The notes under the pieces: model-generated | What the model saw: only the letters and a program-made list of their open reading frames with translations | Told to the model about the DNA's origin: nothing | Databases searched by the model: none | In this document: piece after piece, positions 35,009 to 41,955 of the stretch | Position numbering within the stretch: the first letter of the stretch is position 1 | How the letters are laid out: each line of letters begins with the position of its first letter | Assembly (NCBI GenBank): GCA_037481875.1 | Contig: JBBFKY010000007.1 | Location: 1-64,000, forward strand | Reading direction: 5' to 3' | Source of the DNA: Desulfosoma sp. | GTDB taxonomy: Bacteria > Desulfobacterota > Syntrophobacteria > Syntrophobacterales > DSM-9756 | DNA: 64,000 nt | Position numbers and translations under genes: made by a program

Positions 35009-36688
35009 TCACGGCACGTCTGGATCCAGGCGTGTCAGGTTCATGGCCGGCAAGGTGGGTTCTTTCCAACGGGTAAGCACCGTATCCTTTCGCCAACGCA
35101 GATCGTCCTTTTGAGGATGATCGACATTGTAATGCAGACCGCGGCTCTCCTTGCGCGTGATGGCACAACGAACGATGAGTTCCGCCACCAGGGCTAAGTT
35201 TTGCAGTTCCACGAGGTCGGGGTGCAGAGGAATATGAGGGAGATGTTCTTTGATTTCCATGCGCACCTGCGCGATATGAAGACCCGCCAGATGCAGCCTC
35301 TTATCGGTACGCACAATGCCTACGTAATTCCACATGAGTCGGCGGATCACATCCCAGTTGTGTGAAATGAGAATCATTTCGCTTTGGGATCCGTCTCCGG
35401 CAGAGGTTTCGATGGTCACTTCAGGCACATGAGGGTAAGATCTTTTTTGCCAACGAGGCAGGTTTTCACTGCAGTGAACAGCGGCACGGTGCGAAAACAC
35501 GGCCGCTTCCAGCAGGGAATTGCTGGCAAGGCGGTTGGCGCCGTGCAAGCCCGTGCAGGCGCATTCTCCGATGGCGTAAAGATTTTCAATGGATGTTCGG
35601 CCCCAAATATCCGTGACGATGCCTCCGCACATGTAGTGCGCCGCCGGAACCACGGGAATGGGATCCTTGGTGATATCGATGCCTAAGCTGAGGCATTTCT
35701 TGTAAATGTTGGGAAACCTCTGTTTCAGAAAGTCGGCGTCCCGATGCGTGATGTCCAGATACACGCAATCGTCTCCGGTCCTTTTCATTTCCGTATCGAT
35801 GGCTCGAGCCACCACATCTCGAAAAGCCAAATCTTTAAGCGGATGATACTTTTCCATGAAGGCTCGGCCGCGTTTATCGATGAGGCGCCCGCCTTCACCG
35901 CGCACGGCTTCCGAGATAAGAAAATTTTTCGCATGGGGATGATACAGGCATGTGGGATGAAATTGGACGAATTCCAGGTTCGCCAGAGCCGCTCCGGCCC
36001 GATACGCCATGGCCAAACCATCTCCCGTGGCCACATCGGGATTGCTCGTGTAGAGGTACACCTTCCCCGCCCCCCCCGTGCACAGCAAGGTGGCATGGGC
36101 CGTAAATATATGAATCTCGCCGCTCATGGCATCCAGAACGAAAGCCCCCCAACAACACTGCTTCTGCTGCACCGTGACGGATCCCGCTCGAATGGCTTGA
36201 TGATCGATGATTAGATCCAGGGCCAGATGATTTTCAAAGATGGACACATTGGGGTGCGACTCCACCGCCTCCACCAGAACCCGTTCAATGGCCTGCCCGG
36301 TCATGTCTTCGGCATGAACGATTCGGTTTCGGCTGTGTCCCCCTTCCCTTCCCAAGTCAAAGAGGCCGTTGGGGCTTTGACCACGTGTAAAAGGCACACC
36401 CATGGAGGCCAGTTCCTGAATACGTTCCGGAGCCGACCGCACCACCAGTTCCACCACCTCGGGCTTGCTCAAACCGTCTCCGGACTTCAACGTATCTTCG
36501 ATGTGCAACTGAAAGGAATCATCAGGACCTAGAGCGGAAGCGATGCCTCCCTGAGCGTAATTGGTGCTGGTCTCCAGCTTGTCTTTCTTGGTGACGATGG
36601 CCACCGTGGCCTTTTGAGCCACCTTCAGAGCGAAAGTCAGACCCGCAATCCCGCTTCCGATGACAAGAAAATCGAAACGATGTTCCAT
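35009..36688 (-). CDS. nadB: L-aspartate oxidase
   Basis: The product has 559 residues. The FAD motif is FLVIGSGIAGLTFALKVA; KLETSTNYAQGGIASALG, GEGGRLIDKRGRAFMEKYHPLKDLAFRDVVARAI and GLHGANRLASNSLLEAAVFSHRAA are typical of NadB. It oxidises aspartate to iminoaspartate for NAD synthesis; in anaerobes fumarate serves as electron acceptor. I start at 36688, which follows AAAGGA by seven bases and gives the usual N-terminus; 27 more upstream codons in frame are not needed. nadA and nadC are not in the window. Confidence 0.95.
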   Translation of the reverse strand: MEHRFDFLVIGSGIAGLTFALKVAQKATVAIVTKKDKLETSTNYAQGGIASALGPDDSFQLHIEDTLKSGDGLSKPEVVELVVRSAPERIQELASMGVPFTRGQSPNGLFDLGREGGHSRNRIVHAEDMTGQAIERVLVEAVESHPNVSIFENHLALDLIIDHQAIRAGSVTVQQKQCCWGAFVLDAMSGEIHIFTAHATLLCTGGAGKVYLYTSNPDVATGDGLAMAYRAGAALANLEFVQFHPTCLYHPHAKNFLISEAVRGEGGRLIDKRGRAFMEKYHPLKDLAFRDVVARAIDTEMKRTGDDCVYLDITHRDADFLKQRFPNIYKKCLSLGIDITKDPIPVVPAAHYMCGGIVTDIWGRTSIENLYAIGECACTGLHGANRLASNSLLEAAVFSHRAAVHCSENLPRWQKRSYPHVPEVTIETSAGDGSQSEMILISHNWDVIRRLMWNYVGIVRTDKRLHLAGLHIAQVRMEIKEHLPHIPLHPDLVELQNLALVAELIVRCAITRKESRGLHYNVDHPQKDDLRWRKDTVLTRWKEPTLPAMNLTRLDPDVP

Positions 36689-36775
36689 GAACCCGTCCTT
36701 TCCTGAAAGCCTCAGATCTGATGCGACCTTTCCAAGGCGCTTCCATAAAGGTGCGCTTTTGTCTGGCAACCCTGC

Positions 36776-36806
36776 TTGACAGAGGCGACTCTAGTGCATT
36801 AGGAAT
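36776..36806 (+). promoter_or_regulatory. Possible promoter for the HAD/TraB-like pair
   Basis: TTGACA at 36776-36781 is a perfect -35 box. TAGGAA begins 18 bases later. It lies in the 150-base divergent gap between nadB and the HAD gene and faces the latter. Confidence 0.4.
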
Positions 36807-36841
36807 GATGTGTAAAGTATTGGAAGATCAAAAACTTTTAA

Positions 36842-37582
36842 ATGATCGAGTCCCCCATGCAGACCTTTGCGCCGAATATCGTGGACACGAAGAAGCTTAC
36901 GACCCGTGAGGCCTTGTTTCCCGCAGGGCTGCCTTCCGCCGTGGTTTTTGATTGTGATGGAGTGCTTTTTGACTCTCGAGAAGCAAACATCCGGTTTTAC
37001 AACTTCGTCATGGAACGGTTTGGGCGGCCGCCTCTGAGGCCCGACCAAGTTGACTATATCCATATGCATTCTGCACGGGAATCCCTGGAATACCTTTTAG
37101 GGTCCGGATCGGATCTGGAAGCGGCTTGGGCCTTTTGTCAGAGTTTGGATTTTCGCATGTTCAATAGGTATCTGAAAAAAGAACCCGGGCTCGATGATCT
37201 GCTCCAGTACCTGAAACCTCGATGCCTCCTAGCCATGGCCACCAACCGCACGGTTTCCACGCTGGACCTTTTGGCATCTTTTCACCTGGACAAGGCCTTT
37301 GACCTGGTAGTGACCGCCGCCGATGTGACCCATCCCAAGCCGCATCCGGAAAGTATGGAAAAGATCCTTACGGCCTTTCGGGCTCTTCCGGACCATGTCC
37401 TTTTCATCGGGGACTCTCAAGTGGACGCTCTTTTGGCTCAAAGGACCGGGGTGATCTTTGCCGCCTACAAGAATCCATCCCTTTCGGCTCATATTCATGT
37501 GCCGTCCTTTGCAGAGCTTAAAGCCCTTTTGGCCTTGTCTTTGGACGGTGTGCTCTCAAAGCCTCTGCCCGCACCTTTATGA
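36842..37582 (+). CDS. HAD-superfamily phosphatase (phosphoglycolate phosphatase-like)
   Basis: The product has 246 residues. Catalytic motif I is VVFDCDGVLFDS (D37 and D39), motif II lies in LLAMATNRT, and motif III/IV are THPKPHPE (lysine) and FIGDSQVDALLA (aspartates). The cap between motifs I and II is helical, as in subfamily IA enzymes such as Gph. Such phosphatases act on small phosphate esters in the cytoplasm. The exact start is uncertain (36842 or an ATG at 36857; no strong ribosome site). The stop overlaps the next gene by four bases, so the two are coupled. Confidence 0.88.
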   Translation: MIESPMQTFAPNIVDTKKLTTREALFPAGLPSAVVFDCDGVLFDSREANIRFYNFVMERFGRPPLRPDQVDYIHMHSARESLEYLLGSGSDLEAAWAFCQSLDFRMFNRYLKKEPGLDDLLQYLKPRCLLAMATNRTVSTLDLLASFHLDKAFDLVVTAADVTHPKPHPESMEKILTAFRALPDHVLFIGDSQVDALLAQRTGVIFAAYKNPSLSAHIHVPSFAELKALLALSLDGVLSKPLPAPL

Positions 37583-38337
37583 ACCGTGATTCTAAGCCAG
37601 GTCCAACTGTCTTTCTTGTGGGGACATGCCATCGAGACCCACAGGGTTTTGGTCGCTGCCGTGCGCTTTTAAAAAAGCTTAACCCCGATGTGATCTTGGT
37701 GGAAGTGAGCCCTTTCGCTGTGCGGCTTCGGCGGGACCACGGCAGATTTTTTTTAAAGCTTTTTTTGAAAAACCTCAAAAAGGCTTCCGCAGCAACCCAC
37801 ATGCCCTTTGCCTCCGCTCTACGCTCCCCTCTTATCAAACCCATCCCTCGACAATGTGCTTTGCCCTTTGAATTTCGAGCGGCTCGGCAAAGGTTTCGGG
37901 AAACGGGCTCATCTTTTTTTTGTGTGGACGCTGTAGACGCAAGCCGCCTATTTATGGCCGACTGGCCCGAGCTCTTGTCTTCGGCGAACCTGGAGCGATT
38001 ACTCAAAGGAGGCTTGCCGCTCCCTCCCTCGGCTTCGGAACAGTATGCTCGAGCCCGATGGATCTTGGCGCATGGAAATCGTGCTTTACGGAATCGACGA
38101 TGGAATGGGGATTCTTTTGGATGGGGATGGCACCAAAGGGAACAATGGATGGAAAAAACGGTGCGTGCCACCTTGGAAAGGCTGCGGCCTCATCGATTGG
38201 TCTATCTAGGGGGATGGCACCATGTCGTCCCAGGCGATGCCCTGAACCTCTACCATCGCCTGCACGATCTGGCACCGCAGACGGTCCTCCTCGATGAGGC
38301 CGACAATCCAACTGTCGCGACATTCCAGCTGCCATGA
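37579..38337 (+). CDS. Possible TraB/Tiki-superfamily protein
   Basis: The product has 252 residues. The start TVFLVGTCHRDPQGF (GTCH), followed about 25 residues later by ILVEVSP and near the end by GGWHHVVPG, is the spacing of conserved residues in TraB/Tiki-like proteins, a group that includes predicted metalloproteases and pheromone-processing factors. The middle part is basic and not recognisable. There is no membrane segment. It overlaps the phosphatase gene (ATGA), so the two are co-translated. The family call is tentative. Confidence 0.6.
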   Translation: MNRDSKPGPTVFLVGTCHRDPQGFGRCRALLKKLNPDVILVEVSPFAVRLRRDHGRFFLKLFLKNLKKASAATHMPFASALRSPLIKPIPRQCALPFEFRAARQRFRETGSSFFCVDAVDASRLFMADWPELLSSANLERLLKGGLPLPPSASEQYARARWILAHGNRALRNRRWNGDSFGWGWHQREQWMEKTVRATLERLRPHRLVYLGGWHHVVPGDALNLYHRLHDLAPQTVLLDEADNPTVATFQLP

Positions 38338-38472
38338 AACCCCTGTGGGGGCGGCCCCTTGTGTCCCCATTCAAACCAACAATTCAGCATTCCGCCATAA
38401 ACCCCCTGTAACCGCGGACCGATGCTCTATGTCCGCATTCAAATTAACCACAGCACACGCCAATCCCTTGTG

Positions 38473-38893
38473 TAGGGGCGAAGCCATGTGTCCGCCCCAA
38501 AAAACATCCCCCTGTAAAATCCTTCGGGGGCCACCCACATGGGGCGGACACGCAGGTCCGCCCTTACAAACCACACCGGCACCCAACGCACTTCCCCTTC
38601 ATGGAGAATTGGGCTCATTGCGCCAGGAAAATGCTACGGAAAAGCAAACTTTCTTGAAGCCCCAAGGGTCCCCCTGGTTGCACGTTGCCATTCGGTGTCG
38701 ATTCTGGTATGAAATATTGTTGGCTCAAAACCGAAGGCCGAGAGCATGGCAAGATCGCTTGATAAAGAGAAACGACCAAGCGTCTTCAAACGGCCTTGTG
38801 GGAACTTAACCGAGAATGAATTTGGCGTCGGGAGATCAAGCTTTTGGTCTGCTGATTTTTACGGGTGGCACCCCCGCGCTCCCGGCAAGAAAC
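38473..38893. repeat. Composite family A repeat and a decayed family B copy
   Basis: 38473-38575 repeats the block order seen at 18951: GTAGGGGCGAAGCC, GTGTCCGCCCCAAAAAAC, GGGGCGGACACGCAGG, TCCGCCCTTAC. A relic (GGGGGCGGCCCCTTGTGTCC) lies at 38346-38365. At 38861-38893, ACGGGTGGCACCCCCGCGCT plus CCCGGCAAGAAAC is a decayed family B copy. I see no gene in the 660 bases between 38338 and the SRP RNA; a frame of 80 codons at 38746 runs through the repeat and looks spurious. Confidence 0.7.
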
Positions 38894-39003
38894 TCGATTT
38901 CAGTTTTGTGGGGTTGGGGTGCGGTACGCCCCTAAGTTGTAAAAACATTCGTTGCAATGGCTGTTGGGAATTCTCGGGAAGTCTTTAGGTTTAAACGGGT
39001 TTA

Positions 39004-39281
39004 GCCCTTGGTCGTGCTAGGTGGGGAGCTAGCGGTTCCCTGTACCCGAAATCCGCTTAGCGGGGCTGAATCCCCTTTCGAGGGATCGGTCGGCGTGATC
39101 CGAACGGAACTGTTTCACCGGTCGGACACCTCGCAACAGACGGATGTGAACCCCGTCAGGTCCGGAAGGAAGCAGCGGTAAGCATTGCGGTCTGTGTCGG
39201 GGTCTATTCTGACTAGGTGCGGCAGGGAAGCCGGGTCGGCGCCGAGCGACTCGACAAAGGGTGCACGGCCAAGGGTCTTTT
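39004..39281 (+). ncRNA. ffs: Signal recognition particle RNA, large type with Alu domain
   Basis: The universal helix 8 core is exact: GTCAGGTCCGGAAGGAAGC at about 39155-39173, flanked by CCCC/GCGG. Unlike the ~114-base E. coli RNA, this one has a 5' Alu-like domain: GTGCTAGGTGGGGAGCTAGC, CCCTGTACCC and GGGGCTGAATCCCC. The ends close by 13 pairs, 39005-39017 (CCCTTGGTCGTGC) with 39263-39275 (GCACGGCCAAGGG). A T-rich tail (39276-39282) ends transcription. The length is about 275 bases, like the Bacillus scRNA. It binds Ffh and targets ribosomes to the membrane. Confidence 0.95.
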
Positions 39282-39310
39282 TGTCTTTCAGCTTCGGCGC
39301 CCTGGCGGCC

Positions 39311-39763
39311 TCATTCATCCAGCGTGTGGGTCACAATGTTATAGTGTTCGGCAAATACAGGTCCTCGCCCTTTAAACATACTCACATGGGTGAGGACCCA
39401 TTCGGCTACTTCAAGCCGCTTGGATTCCGAAAGCGCATTAAAACAGGCAAACATGGCCTCTTCCGTCGGGGCTTGTTCCATCTGTCGCCAAATATCCGAT
39501 GGACTCATGCGTTTCTCCTCATCCCTTTCCTGTTGTTCTCGTATCTTGACTACGGCCTCTTCGGCTTGGCGCATCATGTTTTCCAAGTTTTCTCTCAGGC
39601 CCTGCACCACCTGGTGTAGCTCTTCCAACGAGCCGCAACGCAGAAGGCTCTTCGAGGATGTTTCCTGCCCGATCCAGTTGATGACAAAGGTAGAGCGTGA
39701 CGGCTCAGTTTTGTTAGGGACCACTTCCAAGTCCAGGCGCATCCCTGACATCGAAGGCTTCAT
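39311..39763 (-). CDS. Hypothetical protein
   Basis: I do not recognise this 150-residue product. The first 40 residues look like beta strands (RLDLEVVPNKTEPSRSTFVINWIG). The middle is a coiled coil rich in Glu, Gln and Arg (LENMMRQAEEAVVKIREQQERDEEKR). The end is helical (APTEEAMFACFNALSESKRLEVAEWVLTHV). The ATG at 39763 has GGAAAGG six bases before it; an ATG two codons upstream is too close to that site. It ends 30 bases from the SRP RNA terminator, facing it. No membrane or signal segment. Confidence 0.7.
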   Translation of the reverse strand: MKPSMSGMRLDLEVVPNKTEPSRSTFVINWIGQETSSKSLLRCGSLEELHQVVQGLRENLENMMRQAEEAVVKIREQQERDEEKRMSPSDIWRQMEQAPTEEAMFACFNALSESKRLEVAEWVLTHVSMFKGRGPVFAEHYNIVTHTLDE

Positions 39764-40004
39764 GCCCATCCTTTCCTCATTGTAAAAAAGTTTGCTGTCC
39801 TGATAGCATCAAGCTAACGCCTTCCTGAGCTTATGACAAGCGGCTACGCGCACTTTGATGAAAACGCCCTTTTACGACAAAAAAATCTTGATCCCACAGG
39901 CAACTTTACTGAAGCTTTTGAAGCCCGTGCGTCTATCATCGAACAGGGAATTTTTCGGACTTGTCTTTTTGTTCGAAAGGAAATGGTGAACAAAGAGGTC
40001 AAAC

Positions 40005-41363
40005 ATGACACCCGACATGGATCGCGCCGACAGCGCCCAAGAAAAAGCTTCATGGACCGGACCCCCTGTGGCCGTTTTGTGGGACCAGTCCCTGGTTTGG
40101 GGGCTTCTGCTGGTGGAAGCTCTTGAGGCCATGAATGTGCCTTATCGCCTTTTGACGTCCGCTCACATCCGTTCCCAGACTTTGGGGAACTATGGGGTTG
40201 TTCTCGTTCCCGGAGGCTGGGCATCTCATAAGGCGCGGCTTCTAGGTGTCGAAGGTTTGGATCGGATTCGAGCTTTCGTCATGGAAGGAGGAGCCTATGT
40301 AGGGTTTTGCGGAGGGGCGGGACTTGCTCTTGCGGGCTCTTCGTCCCTTAATCTTGTGCCCATTCAGAGAAAACCCCTCGCCCAACGCCTACCTAACGCC
40401 AGCGGTGAAGTATGGATCGAGGGTCGTTTGGAACATCCCTTCTGGAAAGGTCTGCCAGAGAGGATTCCCGTTTCCATCTGGTGGCCTTCCCAGTTTGCTT
40501 GGAACGAGGGCCCTGGCGTGGAAGCCGTGGCCCGCTACCGAGGTTATGGAGAAGATTTTTGGGTGGCGGATCTATGCGTCAAGGATGTGGCACGTTGCGG
40601 TGGATCCTGGAAGGATTGGGAAAAAAGCTACGGAATCAACCTGAATCCCGAACTGCTTAATGGTCAGGCGGCCATTTTGTGCTGTCATGTCGGCAAGGGA
40701 ATCGCCGTCCTTTCCTACCCTCACCTGGAAACTCCCGAAGGCTGGGGAAGACGCCTTTTTTTGAACATACTGCATTGTCTTCGAGATGCGAGAAGTTCGG
40801 CTTTGAAGACCCAGCTCGAGTGTTCTGGTGCATGCCCCCAAGATTCGATCCCGAAACCTCCTAGTGTTTCCGCCTACCGTGCTCTGCAGGAAGCTTTGGA
40901 AGAGGCTCGCTCTCTCATCGCCTTTGGAGAGAGACATCTTTTGTGGCGCTGGCGTCGTCCATGGCTGCTTCAATGGCAGCGAGGGGTTCGAGGGCTTGAA
41001 TATGGTTTCTTGTTTGTGTGTTTGCGTTTCGTGGTCTCCCAGTGTGCTCGACTCACCCTGAAGGTCGAACCCTCACACCCCTGGGATGAACTTGCTCAAA
41101 GCCTTTTGAACGACACGCGTTTGTTTTGCCTAGAAGCTCGAAAGCTTCTCTTGCAGGAAAAGGCGGCAAGCCAACAGGGTCCGGTAAGCAAACTGCAGCC
41201 GGTCAACGCTAAGGTGGATCATCTGCGGGAAACCCTTTTCGGGCACGGCATGAGCCACTCCGGGCTTGCCCAGGACATCTTTGACACTTTGGATGCCTTG
41301 GTTTACTGGACTTTGGAACTCCGTTGTCGCAGAAGGCTTTCTTCGGGGAATTTTTGGACATGA
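40005..41363 (+). CDS. BPL_N-domain (GATase-like) protein with unknown C-terminal half
   Basis: The product has 452 residues. Residues of about 20-260 match the BPL_N group, class I glutamine-amidotransferase-like domains named after the N-terminus of fungal biotin-protein ligase: LVPGGWASHKARLLG, then FVMEGGAYVGFCGGAGLALAG with C102 at the nucleophile elbow, and HVGKGIAVLSYPHLET. Residues of about 270-452 are helical and not recognised. No biotin gene is near. The ATG at 40005 follows AAAGAGG. Substrate and activity are unknown. Confidence 0.82.
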   Translation: MTPDMDRADSAQEKASWTGPPVAVLWDQSLVWGLLLVEALEAMNVPYRLLTSAHIRSQTLGNYGVVLVPGGWASHKARLLGVEGLDRIRAFVMEGGAYVGFCGGAGLALAGSSSLNLVPIQRKPLAQRLPNASGEVWIEGRLEHPFWKGLPERIPVSIWWPSQFAWNEGPGVEAVARYRGYGEDFWVADLCVKDVARCGGSWKDWEKSYGINLNPELLNGQAAILCCHVGKGIAVLSYPHLETPEGWGRRLFLNILHCLRDARSSALKTQLECSGACPQDSIPKPPSVSAYRALQEALEEARSLIAFGERHLLWRWRRPWLLQWQRGVRGLEYGFLFVCLRFVVSQCARLTLKVEPSHPWDELAQSLLNDTRLFCLEARKLLLQEKAASQQGPVSKLQPVNAKVDHLRETLFGHGMSHSGLAQDIFDTLDALVYWTLELRCRRRLSSGNFWT

Positions 41364-41539
41364 AAGAGCGAAACTTTCGTCCTGCAAGGGTGTCGGCTTC
41401 AGGAAAAAGTTTCCTCAAGATCACCAGATCGTTTGAAAAGTTAGGCACACGGCGTTTTCTTAAGGCCGGGGGCTTCGGTTCTGTCTTTGGTCGTACGGAA
41501 CGCATACACCTCCAGGAAAAAGGCACGGCTGCACCCTTT

Positions 41540-41566
41540 TAGGACGAGGCGGCTCCTCGCCCCTGT
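41540..41566. repeat. Family A repeat copy, decayed
   Basis: TAGGACGAGGCGG followed by CTCCTCGCCCCTGTA is an imperfect palindrome of the family A type. A weak family B-like trace (GTTTGTGCGGGCGGAAAACC) follows at about 41617. Confidence 0.6.
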
Positions 41567-41703
41567 AAGCCCAAAAGTGAGCCATTCCCTGGGAGTGCGA
41601 GCCTATGGTTCACCGTTTGTGCGGGCGGAAAACCCTCGATTACAGCAAGAAATTGGTTTTCAGACATGTTCGTAGAGCGGCTGTTTGAAGAAAGTGCACA
41701 TTT

Positions 41704-41910
41704 TGGGGCGGGCACATTGGTCCGCCCCTACAGGGGTGATGGACAAGGGGGAGGAAACGTAGGTCCGCCCCTACAGGGTGCTGCGCGAAGGGCACAGACT
41801 AAACTGCGCGGAGATATTGGTCCGTCCCTATAGGGGTGACGGGCATGAGGGAAGGACACATTGGTCCGCCTCTACAGGGGTGTTGCGGGTGGGGAGGACG
41901 TCTTGGTTCG
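41704..41910. repeat. Degenerate tandem array, about 43-base period, before glnE
   Basis: The core GGTCCGCCCCTACAGGGGTG or a close variant begins at 41719, 41762, 41819, 41863 and (decayed, GGTTCG) 41905, giving spacings of 43, 57, 44 and 42. The cores are related to one arm of family A. Spacers differ, so it is not a CRISPR array. It ends about 45 bases before the glnE start. No gene is seen in the 590 bases between 41363 and 41956. Confidence 0.75.
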
Positions 41911-41955
41911 TTGGAATGTCTAAGGACCAAGAGGAAAGGATAAACGGGAATATTT

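Noticed and set aside
38746-38988. 80-codon open frame before the SRP RNA
   Set aside because: It runs through a family B repeat relic, has no ribosome site and shows no protein-like pattern.
41704-41910. CRISPR array
   Set aside because: Repeat cores are short and degenerate, spacing is uneven (42-57), the intervening parts are related to one another, and no cas gene is present.
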